In this document: positions 9,333-18,601 of the stretch, one piece after another
Layout: each line of letters starts with the position of its first letter
Numbering within the stretch: the stretch's first letter is position 1
DNA from: DASXVX01 sp036504075
Lineage (GTDB): Bacteria; Bacillota; Sulfobacillia; Symbiobacteriales; Symbiobacteriaceae
NCBI GenBank assembly: GCA_036504075.1
Contig: DASXVX010000022.1
Coordinates: 174,583-238,582 of the forward strand
Direction: 5' to 3'
DNA: 64,000 nucleotides
Translations under genes and position numbers: made by a program
The notes under the pieces: model-generated
Database searches by the model: none
What the model was told of the DNA's origin: nothing
The model's input: the letters and a program-made list of their open reading frames with translations, nothing else

Positions 9333-10304
9333 TTACTCCAAATGGCAGGCGACCAGATGCCCGCCCCCGAGGTCCCTGAGCACAGGCTCCTCCGCGGCAC
9401 ACCGTGCTTCCGCGTAGGGACACCGGGTCCGGAACCGGCAGCCGCTGGGCGGATTGATCGGGCTCGGGACGTCGCCCTCCAGAATCCGGCGCTGGCGTTC
9501 CCGGCGGTGCGGGTCGGCCACCGGGATGACGGTCAGCAGTGACTGCGTGTACGGGTGGGCCGGATGGCGGAAGAACTCCAGCGTCTCCCCCACCTCGACG
9601 ATCTTGCCCAGGTACATGACCACGACCCGGTTCGAAATGTGCTTGACCACGCTCAGGTCGTGGGAAATGAACAGGTAGGTCAGGGCGAACTCCTGCTGCA
9701 GGTCGCCCAGCAGGTTGAGCACCTGCGAACGCATGGACACGTCCAGCGCGGAGACCGGTTCGTCGCAAATGACCAGCTTGGGGTTAATCGAAAGCGCCCG
9801 GGCGATGCCGATGCGCTGGCGCTGCCCCCCGCTAAACTGGTGCGGGTAACGGCTCATGAACGCCGGGCGCAGCCCCACGCGGGTCATGAGCCCCGCCACC
9901 GCTCGCTCCTTCTCCGCCCGGGACAGGGTCTGGTGCGTGACCAGCGGTTCGGCGATGAGGTCCACCACCGGCAGGCGCGGGTTCAGCGAGGCGTAGGGGT
10001 CCTGGAAGACAATCTGCATGTGCTGCCGCAGTTGCCGCAGCTCCTCGCCCGGCAGGTCGAAAATGTTTTTCCCTTCGAAGCGCACCTCGCCGCGGGTCGG
10101 CTCGAGCAGCCGCAGCAGCAGGCGTCCCACCGTGCTCTTGCCGCACCCCGACTCGCCGACTAACCCCAGCGTTTCGCCTTTGCGAATGTCGAAACTCACC
10201 CCGTCCACGGCGCGGACGAACACCTTGGAGCGCCCGAACGGCCCCCGCTGGTACGGGAACTGCTTGGCCAGGTCACGGACCTCCACCAGGGCATCGCTAC
10301 TCAC
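9333..10304 (-). CDS. oppF: Oligopeptide/dipeptide ABC transporter ATPase OppF
   Basis: ATPase of a peptide importer, 323 residues. Walker A GESGCGKS (about 49-56), signature FSGGQRQRIGIARAL, Walker B LVICDEPVSALD. The C-terminal oligopeptide-transporter domain after residue 235 contains the Cys-rich SGCRFRTRCPYAEARC stretch, which in OppD/DppD-type ATPases can hold a 4Fe-4S cluster. GTG start preceded by GGAGGTGA, overlapping the end of oppD. Last gene of oppABCDF. Confidence 0.93.
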   Translation of the reverse strand: MSSDALVEVRDLAKQFPYQRGPFGRSKVFVRAVDGVSFDIRKGETLGLVGESGCGKSTVGRLLLRLLEPTRGEVRFEGKNIFDLPGEELRQLRQHMQIVFQDPYASLNPRLPVVDLIAEPLVTHQTLSRAEKERAVAGLMTRVGLRPAFMSRYPHQFSGGQRQRIGIARALSINPKLVICDEPVSALDVSMRSQVLNLLGDLQQEFALTYLFISHDLSVVKHISNRVVVMYLGKIVEVGETLEFFRHPAHPYTQSLLTVIPVADPHRRERQRRILEGDVPSPINPPSGCRFRTRCPYAEARCAAEEPVLRDLGGGHLVACHLE

Positions 10305-11286
10305 CGGCGCTCACCTCCCCGGTATACAGCCAGCAGCGCACCCAGTGCCCGGGCTCGGCTTCGACCAGCGGCGGTTGCTGCGCCAGGCAGACCGGCCTGG
10401 CCTTTTCGCACCGGGGCGCGAACGAGCAGCCTTTGGGCATGTGCAAAAGGTTCGGCACCACACCCTTGATCGCATATAGCCGCCGGCGCTCTTCGTCGGC
10501 AATGTCGGGAATCGAATGGTACAGCCCATGCGTGTAGGGGTGCAGCGGATTATCGAACACGGGGAAAACGCCGCCGTATTCGACCACCTTGCCGGTGTAC
10601 ATGACACAGACCTGATCGGCCATTTCGGCCACCACGCCCAGGTCGTGGGTGATCAGCATGATCGCCATTTCGTTGGTCTTCTGCAAATCCCGCAACAGGT
10701 TCAGAATCTGGGCCTGCACCGTCACATCCAGTGCGGTGGTCGGCTCATCGGCGATCAGCACTTTCGGCCGGCACGACAGCGCCATTGCGATCATCACCCG
10801 CTGCCGGAGGCCGCCGCTGAGCTGGTGCGGGTAGTTGGTCAGGCGGCGGACGGGTTCGGGAATCCCCACCAGTTCAAACATCTCCAGGGCCTTCGCCCGA
10901 GCCTGCTCCCGCGGCAGCCCCTGGTGAAGCTGAATCGCCTCCATCACCTGCCGGCCCACCAGGTGCACCGGGTTGAGCGACGTCATGGGTTCCTGAAAGA
11001 TCATGGCCAGGTCGGCGCCGCGAATATCGCACATTTGCGCCGTGCTCTTTTGGGCCAGGTCCACGCCGTCGAGGAGAATCTCGCCCGCAACGACTTTGCC
11101 GGGCGGCGCAATCAGGCGCATGACCGAAAGCGCCATGACCGTCTTGCCGCAGCCGGACTCGCCCACAATGCCAATGGTCTGGCCTTTATCCAGCGTAAAA
11201 CTGACCCCGTCGACGGCGGGAATGGCCCCCCGATCCGAGAAGAAGTGCGTTTTCAAATCCCGGACTTCCAACAAGTGTCCGCTCAT
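10297..11286 (-). CDS. oppD: Oligopeptide/dipeptide ABC transporter ATPase OppD
   Basis: Partner ATPase of OppF, 329 residues. Walker A GESGCGKT (about 39-46), signature LSGGLRQRVMIAMAL, Walker B VLIADEPTTALD. The C-terminal domain has the conserved Cys motif (CSFAPRCEKARPVC). The start at MSGHLLEVRDLKTHFF matches family N-termini. It lies 24 bp downstream of oppC and overlaps oppF by 8 bp. Confidence 0.93.
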   Translation of the reverse strand: MSGHLLEVRDLKTHFFSDRGAIPAVDGVSFTLDKGQTIGIVGESGCGKTVMALSVMRLIAPPGKVVAGEILLDGVDLAQKSTAQMCDIRGADLAMIFQEPMTSLNPVHLVGRQVMEAIQLHQGLPREQARAKALEMFELVGIPEPVRRLTNYPHQLSGGLRQRVMIAMALSCRPKVLIADEPTTALDVTVQAQILNLLRDLQKTNEMAIMLITHDLGVVAEMADQVCVMYTGKVVEYGGVFPVFDNPLHPYTHGLYHSIPDIADEERRRLYAIKGVVPNLLHMPKGCSFAPRCEKARPVCLAQQPPLVEAEPGHWVRCWLYTGEVSAGE

Positions 11287-11310
11287 AGGCAGGCTCCTTT
11301 CCCTTCTTGG

Positions 11311-12207
11311 CTACTGGCGCTTGAGATACGGATCCAGAGCGTCCCGCAGGCCGTCGCCAAGGAAGTTGAAGCCCAGGACCGTGAGCAGAATCGCAAAGCC
11401 CGGGTAGACCGAGTTCCACGAGGCGGTCAGGAAATACTCGCGCCCGTTGGAAACCATGAGCCCCCAGCTGGCCGCCGGCGGCTGCGCCCCTACGCCGAGG
11501 AAACTCAGGCTGGCCTCACTCATAATGGCGCCCGGAATCCCCAGGGTGATCAGGATCAGAATCTGGGGCAGGCAGTTCGGCACAATGTGGCGGGCCATAA
11601 TGACCCAGTGCTTGACGCCGGCCGCCCGGGCCGCTTCCACGAACTCCCGCTCCTTGAACGAGAGCGTCTGTGCCCGCACCACCCGGGACGTGCCGGCCCA
11701 CCCGACAATGCTCAGGGCGATGAAAATGTTGTAGAGGGAAGCGCCCAGCGTGTACATGACGACCATGGCCAGGAGCAGCGACGGAAAGGCCAGCACCACA
11801 TCGGCCAGCCGCATGATAAACCCGTCCGTCCGGCCGCCGAAATATCCGGCGACGACCCCCAACACCGTGCCAATGCCGGTGGAGAGCAGGGTGGGCACCA
11901 GGCCGATCATCAGCGAAATGCGGGCGCCGTAAATGATCCGGCTCAACACGTCGCGGCCGTACATGTCGGTGCCCAGCCAGTATTTCTTGCCCGGGGCGAG
12001 GAACTGGTCGGCCAGGTTCACCTTGAACGGGTCCTTCGGCGCCACCCAGGGGGCGAATACGGCCACCAGAATCAATACCAACACGATTGCCACGCCGGCC
12101 AAAGCCAGGCGATTACGCTTGAAGGACTGCCAGACTTCCCGCAGAAAGGTCGTGCCCTGGAGTTCCATGTCTTCCGAGTACTCAGCGGCCCCGGCTTCAG
12201 GCTCCAT
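11311..12207 (-). CDS. oppC: Oligopeptide/dipeptide ABC transporter permease OppC
   Basis: Inner-membrane permease, about 298 residues, with a first TM around residues 30-50 and the binding-protein-dependent permease motif near EAARAAGVKHWVIMARHIVPN, which contacts the ATPases. The frame is open 8 codons further upstream to 12231. The start at MEPEAG (12207) is chosen because GAAAGGAGG lies 9 nt before it, inside the longer version. The extracytoplasmic loop after the first TM (FAPWVAPKDPFKVNLADQF) is typical of OppC/DppC. Confidence 0.92.
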   Translation of the reverse strand: MEPEAGAAEYSEDMELQGTTFLREVWQSFKRNRLALAGVAIVLVLILVAVFAPWVAPKDPFKVNLADQFLAPGKKYWLGTDMYGRDVLSRIIYGARISLMIGLVPTLLSTGIGTVLGVVAGYFGGRTDGFIMRLADVVLAFPSLLLAMVVMYTLGASLYNIFIALSIVGWAGTSRVVRAQTLSFKEREFVEAARAAGVKHWVIMARHIVPNCLPQILILITLGIPGAIMSEASLSFLGVGAQPPAASWGLMVSNGREYFLTASWNSVYPGFAILLTVLGFNFLGDGLRDALDPYLKRQ

Positions 12208-12223
12208 GAGGGGAGGCCTCCTT

Positions 12224-13147
12224 TCAGTCATACCGAATGCGGGGGTCCAGAAAGGCGTAGGCGATGTCCGCCAGCAGGTTCCCCAACACCACCAGGACCG
12301 CGGTGAAAATGACCGCCCCCTGCAGGAGCGGCATGTCCCGGCCCTGGATCGCGCCGACGCTCACGCGGCCGATACCCGGAATGCCGAAAATGGACTCGGT
12401 GATGACAGAGCCCGAAAGCAGACCGGCCACCTGCATCGCCATGACCGTGACCACCGGCAGAAGCGAGTTCTGAAGGGCGTGGCGCAAAATGACCGGCAAA
12501 TCCCGGAGTCCTTTGGCGTAGGCCGTGCGGACATAATCCGTGCGCATGACCTCCAGCAGGCTCGAGCGGGTCAGGCGGGCAATGGAGGCCGCCGAGGCCC
12601 AGCCCAGGACAATGGCGGGCAACACCAGCGACCTGACTCCTTCGTTATATCCGGAAATCGGCAGCCAGCCGAGTTTCAGGCCAAAGAGATATTGCAGCAG
12701 CATTCCGGACCAAAAGACCGGCACGGAGACGCCCAGGAGCGCAAAGATCATGCTGCCGTAGTCGAAGGCGGAGTATTGCTTCACCGCGGAGACGATGCCG
12801 GCCGTAATGCCCACCACCCAGGCCACCAGCAAGGCAGAGCCCGCCAGCGCCATGGTCTTGGGGAAGGCGCCCATGAGCAGGCCGGCCACCGGGCGGTTCA
12901 GCTTGTAGGAAACCCCCAGGTCCCCCTGCAGCGCGCCCCACATGAACCGGAAGTAGCGCACGATCGCCGGGTCGTCCAGGTGCATCTGCAGGCGAACCCG
13001 GGCGATGGTCTCCGGATTGATGTGTTCTTTCATCATGAGCGCGATCGGATCGCCGGGCACCACGTTGAGCAGAAAAAAGGTCACGGCCGTAATGCCGATG
13101 ATGATGACAATGGTGACCGGGATGCGGCTGAGGATGTAGCGGGTCAA
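12224..13147 (-). CDS. oppB: Oligopeptide/dipeptide ABC transporter permease OppB
   Basis: Permease of 307 residues with an N-terminal TM (about 8-30, ending VVPGDPIALM, a hallmark of OppB/DppB) and further TMs after residue 100. The ATPase-coupling motif is YVRTAYAKGLRDLPVILRHALQNS. It lies about 100 bp after oppA with a strong hairpin in between, and 17 bp before oppC. Forms the pore with OppC. Confidence 0.93.
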   Translation of the reverse strand: MTRYILSRIPVTIVIIIGITAVTFFLLNVVPGDPIALMMKEHINPETIARVRLQMHLDDPAIVRYFRFMWGALQGDLGVSYKLNRPVAGLLMGAFPKTMALAGSALLVAWVVGITAGIVSAVKQYSAFDYGSMIFALLGVSVPVFWSGMLLQYLFGLKLGWLPISGYNEGVRSLVLPAIVLGWASAASIARLTRSSLLEVMRTDYVRTAYAKGLRDLPVILRHALQNSLLPVVTVMAMQVAGLLSGSVITESIFGIPGIGRVSVGAIQGRDMPLLQGAVIFTAVLVVLGNLLADIAYAFLDPRIRYD

Positions 13148-13177
13148 TGTATCCCCTCCCCGGGCGAAATGCGCAAA

Positions 13178-13231
13178 CCCCGGCGGGACCGCCGCCTGCC
13201 CACGCAGGGCAACGCGGCGGCCCGGCCGGGG
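13178..13231 (-). terminator. GC-rich hairpin between oppA and oppB (attenuator or mRNA stabiliser)
   Basis: Long interrupted inverted repeat: ccccggcggg...ccgccgc pairs with gcggcgg...ggccgggg around a loop of about 18 nt, immediately downstream of the binding-protein gene. On the minus strand TTTGCG follows the stem, a weak tail. Likely lets oppA be expressed above the membrane genes. Confidence 0.5.
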
Positions 13232-13251
13232 ATGCAGCAGGGTAGCCCTGG

Positions 13252-14871
13252 CTAGTCGATTTTGATGCCGTAGTAAGACATGTTGCTCCAGCCGTTCCAG
13301 GAGACCTTGAAGTTCTTCACCTTCGGGGCGACGACAAAGAGGTGCTCCAGATGGAAGAGCGGCACCCAGGCAGCGTCATCGTAGACGGCCATTTTCTCGG
13401 CGTCCTGATAGAGCTTGTAGCGCTCATCCATGTTGGTGATCTGGCGGTTCTTCTCCAGGATATCGACGATCTTGGGGTTGTTCTCGTTGAAGGAACGGGC
13501 CTTGGAGTTCTTGGGCGCGAAGAAGGTGTAGAGGAAGTTGTCGGGATCGTTGAAGTCGGCGGACCAACTGGTGTGGTACATGGCCATCTGGTTGCTGGCT
13601 TTGCGGGTGGCGCTCCAGGTCGCGGAGTCGACCTGCTTGATGTTCACCTTGATGCCGATTTCGCCCAACATCGCCTGGACGGCCTCGTTGATCTTCAAGG
13701 TGTTCGGGCTGTCGGTCACCTGCCAGATGTCGATGGTCGGACTGGCGACGCCCGATTCCTTGACCAGCGCTTTGGCCTTGTCCTGGTCAAACTTGAAGCC
13801 GGGCAGGTTGGGATTGTAACCGGCCAGGCCGGGAGCGAGGACGCCCTTGGCGGGGACGCCGGTCTTATAGTAGAACTTCTCGAGCAGCATCTCCCGGTTG
13901 ATGCCGTACTGGATGGCCTGCCGGATCTTGATGTTGTCAAGCGGCTTCACGGCCTGGTTCAAGGCATAGTAGTAGGTGCCGACGCGCGGGCCGGAGACGA
14001 TCTGGCTCTTCCACTTGGTGCTGTCGCGGAAGTACGGAATCTGGGTGCGGGCGTTGTCCAGGTCGAACACGTCCAGCGTGCCAGCTTCGAACTCCATGCG
14101 CTGGGTGTCGGCGCTCGGCATGATTTTGGCAATGATCTGGTCGATGCCGGCCTTGCCCCGGAAGTAATCGGGGAACGCTTCCAGCACGATCTGGGAGTTG
14201 TAGTCCCACTTCTTGAGCTTGAACGGACCGGTGCCCACGGGGGCCTGGCCGAACTTGTCGCCGGCGGCCTCGGTCGCCTTCTTGTTGTAAATGCCGACGC
14301 CGGGCGTGGCCAGACCGGCCAGGAACGGGGCAAAGGGGCTGGCCAGGGTAATCTGCACGGTGTTCTTGTCGACGGCCTTCAGTCCCTTGGTGGTCTCAGC
14401 TTTGCCATCCATGCGTTCCTGGGCGCCGTCGATCATGTCCAGGAAGTCGGTGTTGAGGGCCTTGGTCTTGGGGTTCAGCATGCGGTCAAAGGTGTAGACC
14501 ACGTCATCGGCGGTCAGTTCCTCGCCGTTGTGGAACTTGACGCCTTTGCGAAGGGTGAACGTGTAGGTCTTGCCGTCGGGCGTGACGGCCCATTTTTCGG
14601 CCAGGCCGGCCACGATCTTCGACTGGCCGGGGCCGGTCGTCTCGACTTCGACCAGACGGTCGAACAGGTTTAGCGGCATCATATACTCTTCGGTGGTCAT
14701 CTGGCCGTCCGCGGTCCCCGGGTCAACTTCGATCGCGAGGGTAAGCGTCTTAAGCGCCGGGGCGACGGGTTTGGCTTTGTCGTCGGCGGGCTTGGTTCCG
14801 GAACTGCATCCGGTCAGGGCCAGGGCCAGCGTCAAAATCACAATCAGTGCGAAAGACAACCTTCTCTTCAA
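13252..14871 (-). CDS. oppA: Peptide ABC transporter substrate-binding lipoprotein OppA
   Basis: Extracytoplasmic binding protein of about 539 residues, SBP family 5. The frame is open 22 codons upstream, but a TTG at 14871 is preferred: GGAGGAGG lies about 10 nt before it and translation then begins with a clean lipoprotein signal (KRRLSFALIVILTLALALTGC, Cys 22 if counted from the start). Family motifs include FTLRKGVKFHNGEELTADDV (about residues 95-115). First gene of oppABCDF. Substrate could be peptides, nickel or sugars in this family; the peptide call rests on the five-gene layout and ATPase type. Confidence 0.92.
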   Translation of the reverse strand: MKRRLSFALIVILTLALALTGCSSGTKPADDKAKPVAPALKTLTLAIEVDPGTADGQMTTEEYMMPLNLFDRLVEVETTGPGQSKIVAGLAEKWAVTPDGKTYTFTLRKGVKFHNGEELTADDVVYTFDRMLNPKTKALNTDFLDMIDGAQERMDGKAETTKGLKAVDKNTVQITLASPFAPFLAGLATPGVGIYNKKATEAAGDKFGQAPVGTGPFKLKKWDYNSQIVLEAFPDYFRGKAGIDQIIAKIMPSADTQRMEFEAGTLDVFDLDNARTQIPYFRDSTKWKSQIVSGPRVGTYYYALNQAVKPLDNIKIRQAIQYGINREMLLEKFYYKTGVPAKGVLAPGLAGYNPNLPGFKFDQDKAKALVKESGVASPTIDIWQVTDSPNTLKINEAVQAMLGEIGIKVNIKQVDSATWSATRKASNQMAMYHTSWSADFNDPDNFLYTFFAPKNSKARSFNENNPKIVDILEKNRQITNMDERYKLYQDAEKMAVYDDAAWVPLFHLEHLFVVAPKVKNFKVSWNGWSNMSYYGIKID

Positions 14872-15032
14872 TTTGAACCCCTCCTCCTGTGGTTTCCGGG
14901 CCATGCAACTCGCTCGTCCGCTGTCGAATTCCGTCATATTCTAGTATCAGTTATTATTTGTTTAGGTCCCGAAACATTCGGCGGCTGTGCCCATATTCCT
15001 CCCCGCCTGTCAGGCATCGGTCAGACAATGAA

Positions 15033-15132
15033 CGGAGCCTTCCAGGTCCAGGCCTCGGGCAGGATGTGTCCGTGCCTGGAATGCTCCGCTTGATCTAAAA
15101 CCGGCCTGGCGAAACCCCCCGGCCGGTTTTTC
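15033..15132 (+). ncRNA. Two-hairpin leader or small RNA ending in a terminator
   Basis: In the divergent gap between oppA and the AfsR-like gene a 14-nt arm (cggagccttccagg, 15033-15046) pairs with cctggaatgctccg (15075-15088) with one mismatch. Nine bases later a 10-bp hairpin aaaaccggcc/ggccggtttt (15097-15130) is followed by a T-run. The layout on the plus strand resembles a leader or a short terminated RNA. No known riboswitch motif was recognised, and no promoter is clear. The A-run on the other side makes the terminator potentially bidirectional. Confidence 0.4.
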
Positions 15133-15251
15133 GCGCCCGTTTCTGGGTGTTCACTGGAAGGAGAGATGGAAAGCCCGCCGAACTTATTGCTATCGCAACC
15201 TACGCCTCCGAAAAGATCTCAGTTCTTCCCCGAAGAGGACGGCGAAACTTC

Positions 15252-18200
15252 ATGGTACCCGACCTACCCGCTGCCAACCAACAGGAGCTCCGGCTCGAGT
15301 TGCTCGGACGGTTTCGCGTTACGGTCGGGGAAAAAATCATCCCGGACGACGATTGGCGGCTGCGCAAGGCACGCGCCCTGCTCAAGCTTGTGGCGCTGGC
15401 CGCGGGCCATCAAATGCACCGGGAACGGGTCATGGATCTGCTCTGGCCGGACCTGGATGCGGAGGCGGCCGCCCGGAACCTGAAGTACACCCTGCACGTC
15501 GCCCGGCGCACGCTGGACTCGTCCCCCGGCGCAGCGGCGCGCTATCTGCAGCTTCGCAACGACCTGCTGGCCCTTAACCCGCCCGGGTGCCTCTGGATCG
15601 ACGTGGAAGCCTTTCAGGCTGCCGCGGCTCAGGCGCGCAGCAGCCGGTCGCCCGCTGCGCATCAGGCCGCCCTGGACCTTTACGCCGGCGACCTCCTGCC
15701 GGAGGATGACTACGAAGACATCTACGCCGACCAGCGGGAAGGGCTGCGTGCGCTATATCTGTCGCTGCTCGGCGAACTTGCCGACCTGCAGCAGACCCGG
15801 GGCGAGCTGGCCCTGGCCATCGAGACGTTGCAGCGGCTTGTCGCCGCCGAGCCGACCGAAGAGGAAGCTCATCAAAAGCTGATTCGCCTGTATGTCGAAA
15901 CCGGCCAGCGCCATCAAGCTCTGCGCCAGTACCACGTGCTCTGCAAGGCGCTGGAGCGCTGCCTGGACGCCAAGCCGTCGGACGCCAGCCAAAAGCTGTA
16001 CCAGGCCGTGCTCGCCCATAAGGCCGCGCCGGTGGCACCGCCGGTGATTCGGCACAACCTGCCCACGCCCGTGACCAGCTTTGTCGGCCGGGAGCAGGAG
16101 GCCCGCGAAGTTGAGCGGTTGCTGAAAGCGACCCGCCTGCTCACGCTCACCGGCCCCGGCGGCTGCGGCAAGACCCGGCTGGCGCTGGAGGTGGCGACTC
16201 GGGTCGCGGCCGAAGCGGCCCGCGAGGTCTGGCTGGTGGAACTGGCCGCGCTCCGTGATGCGGCCGAGGTGGCTCCCGCCATCGCTGTCGCCCTGGGGGT
16301 GCGCGCCCCGGCCGGCGACCCGCTGCCGGCCGTGGTCACGCACGTGGGCACCCGGCAGTCGCTGCTGATTCTGGACAACTGTGAGCATCTCCTGGAGACC
16401 TGTGTGGCGGCCGCGCATCAACTGTTGCGCGGCTGCCCGCATTTGCAGGTTCTGACGACCAGCCGTCAGGCCCTCGGCGTGGCGGGCGAAACGGTCTGGC
16501 AGGTCCCCCCGCTCTCTGTCCCCGACGGCCTGAGTTCCGCCGCGCCGGAGCAGTACGATGCCCTCCGGCTGTTTGCCGACCGGGCGCGGCTGGTACAGCC
16601 GAGCTTTGCGCTGCTTGATCAAAACCTGCCGGCGGTGGTGGCGATTTGCCGCCGGCTCGACGGCCTGCCGCTGGCGATCGAACTGGCGGCAGCGCAGTTG
16701 CGTGCGCTTTCGCCCGCGCAAATCGCCGAGCGGCTGGACGATCGCTTCCGGCTGCTCCGCTCGGGCAACCGGGCCGCACTGCCCCGGCACCAGACGCTCT
16801 CCGCCGTGGTGGACTGGAGCATGGACCTGCTCCAGCCTGGCGAGCGGACGCTCTTCCAGCGCCTGGCCGTGTGCGCGGGCGGTTTCGATCTGGAGATGGC
16901 CGAGGCGGTGGGCGCCGGCGGTGAGATTGCGCCGACTGCAGTTCTGGACTTGCTGTTCGGCCTGGTGGACAAATCGCTGGTGGTGGTCGATATCGACCGA
17001 CAGGGCGCCGTCCGCTACCGGTTGCTGGAGACCCTGCGGGAATACGGCCTGGAGCAACTGGCCACGGGTGCCGGGGAGCCCGCGGTGCGGGAGCGCCACG
17101 CCGGTCACTGCCTGGCGCTGGCCGAGCAGGCGGAGCCGTACTTCAGCGGTCCGGAGCAAGGCGCCTGGATGGGCCGGCTGGAGCGGGAGCACGAAAACCT
17201 TCGGGAAGCGCTGCGCTGGCTCCAGTCCACCGGCGATGCCGAAACCGGGCTGCGCCTTGGCGGCGCGCTGTGGGAGTTCTGGGAACGGCGGTCTCAGGGT
17301 GGCGATGCCCGCCAGTGGCTGGAAGCGCTGCTGGCCCGCGGCGCCGGTGCCCCGCCCGCCGTGCGGGCCAAGGCGCTGAACGCCGCCGCCCACCTGGCCG
17401 ATATGCAGGGCGACTACCAGGCTGCCGCCGGTCGGCACGCCGAGTGCCTGGCGGTTCGCCGGGAGTTGGGCGACCTGCCGGGCGTCGCCCTGGCGCTCAA
17501 CAACCTGGGCAACATGGCCCGGCAGACGGGCGATTACCCGCTGGCCGTCACGCACTATGCGGAAGCCGTGGCGCTCTCCCGCCGCCTGAACTTTGGGCGC
17601 GGCATGGCCATCGCGTCGCACAACCTGGGACTCGTCTTGATCCGCCAGGGGGAAACGGGGCGCGGCGCGGTCATGCTTGAGGAAGCCGTGGCAATCTGGC
17701 GGGAACTCGGCCAGAAGCAGCACGTGGCAGTAGCCCTGGACAACCTGAGCAACGCCTGCCGCCTGCAGGGCGACCCGGAGCGAGCCCGCGCCTGCCTGGA
17801 AGAGTCGCTGGCGCTCCGGCGTGAACTGGGGGACCGCTTCGGCATTGCCAACACGCTTCATCACCTGGGGACCCTGGCCCAGCAAAGCGGTGACCTGACA
17901 CTGGCCCGAGATCTGTGCACCGAAAGCCTGGCCTTGCACCGGGAGGCTGAGTACCGGTGGGGCATTGCGTCGGTGTCGTGCGATCTCGGGCTGATTCGAA
18001 TGCACCTGGGCGACTTGCCGGCTGCGGCCGTCCTGCTTGAGGAGAGCTTCGGCCTGCTCCGGGCGATGGGCGAGAAGAGCGGCCTGGCCACGGCCCATGA
18101 ACACCTGGGGCTTCTGGCGGTCAGGCTGGGCGACCGGGGGCGGGCCAGGGCACACCTGGGCGATAGCCTGCGCCTGCGGCACGAACTGGGTGAGCGGACC

Positions 18201-18488
18201 AACGTGGCCGTTTGCCTGCAGGAACTGGCCGAGCAGGTTCTGGCCGAGTCAGACCCGGAACTGGCTGTGCAACTCTGGAGCGCCGGCGCCGCCCTTCAGG
18301 ACGCGGCGGGAACGGGCGTGGTGGAGGGTACCCCGAATCTGCCGGCTGCCCGAGTGCAACTCGGAGCGGCCGGCTTTGCCGTGGCCATGGCATCCGGGCA
18401 GAGACTCTCCCTGGAAGATGCCGTCGCCCTGGCCCTCTCTCCCCGCGCCGGCGTCTCCCGACCCGACGGCCCCCGCGCCGACCGGTGA
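15252..18488 (+). CDS. AfsR/SARP-type transcriptional regulator (DNA-binding, BTAD, NB-ARC ATPase, TPR)
   Basis: Very large regulator of about 1078 residues. Order of domains: winged-helix OmpR-like DNA-binding segment (about 12-100, LRLELLGRFRVTVGE to KYTLHVARRTLD), bacterial transcriptional activation domain with helical repeats (about 110-260), NB-ARC-type P-loop ATPase (Walker A GPGGCGKT near residue 303; LLILDNCEHLLE as Walker B), and a long TPR array from about 700 to 1040 with repeats such as ALNNLGNMARQTGDYPLAVTHYAEA. Start chosen at ATG 15252; GTG 15147 is also in frame but has no ribosome site. A strong AAGGAG at 15158 precedes an out-of-frame ATG (15166). It is upstream of and co-directional with the kinase/phosphatase genes, so may control them (inference). 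Confidence 0.85.
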   Translation: MVPDLPAANQQELRLELLGRFRVTVGEKIIPDDDWRLRKARALLKLVALAAGHQMHRERVMDLLWPDLDAEAAARNLKYTLHVARRTLDSSPGAAARYLQLRNDLLALNPPGCLWIDVEAFQAAAAQARSSRSPAAHQAALDLYAGDLLPEDDYEDIYADQREGLRALYLSLLGELADLQQTRGELALAIETLQRLVAAEPTEEEAHQKLIRLYVETGQRHQALRQYHVLCKALERCLDAKPSDASQKLYQAVLAHKAAPVAPPVIRHNLPTPVTSFVGREQEAREVERLLKATRLLTLTGPGGCGKTRLALEVATRVAAEAAREVWLVELAALRDAAEVAPAIAVALGVRAPAGDPLPAVVTHVGTRQSLLILDNCEHLLETCVAAAHQLLRGCPHLQVLTTSRQALGVAGETVWQVPPLSVPDGLSSAAPEQYDALRLFADRARLVQPSFALLDQNLPAVVAICRRLDGLPLAIELAAAQLRALSPAQIAERLDDRFRLLRSGNRAALPRHQTLSAVVDWSMDLLQPGERTLFQRLAVCAGGFDLEMAEAVGAGGEIAPTAVLDLLFGLVDKSLVVVDIDRQGAVRYRLLETLREYGLEQLATGAGEPAVRERHAGHCLALAEQAEPYFSGPEQGAWMGRLEREHENLREALRWLQSTGDAETGLRLGGALWEFWERRSQGGDARQWLEALLARGAGAPPAVRAKALNAAAHLADMQGDYQAAAGRHAECLAVRRELGDLPGVALALNNLGNMARQTGDYPLAVTHYAEAVALSRRLNFGRGMAIASHNLGLVLIRQGETGRGAVMLEEAVAIWRELGQKQHVAVALDNLSNACRLQGDPERARACLEESLALRRELGDRFGIANTLHHLGTLAQQSGDLTLARDLCTESLALHREAEYRWGIASVSCDLGLIRMHLGDLPAAAVLLEESFGLLRAMGEKSGLATAHEHLGLLAVRLGDRGRARAHLGDSLRLRHELGERTNVAVCLQELAEQVLAESDPELAVQLWSAGAALQDAAGTGVVEGTPNLPAARVQLGAAGFAVAMASGQRLSLEDAVALALSPRAGVSRPDGPRADR

Positions 18489-18601
18489 TTTTTCGCGATT
18501 TCGTCTCCGACCCCGTTGTGGCTAACCCCCAGCTAACCCGACGCCGGTAAGATTCAACTCAGAAGACCGCACTTCATGTAACACCGCAGGGGGTAACCAG
18601 T

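Noticed and set aside
9148..9768. 206-codon minus-strand frame near the end of oppF
   Set aside because: Out of frame with oppF, no motif, overlaps the conserved OppF C-terminus.
15166..15483. Plus-strand frame of 105 codons with AAGGAG before its ATG
   Set aside because: Its ribosome site is only about 2 nt from the ATG and most of it overlaps the regulator in another frame; kept only as a possible leader peptide.
15753..18182. 809-codon open frame antisense to the AfsR-like gene
   Set aside because: Composition is His/Gln/Arg/Gly rich without domain motifs; in high-G+C DNA long antisense frames are expected, and the plus-strand frame shows clear domains.
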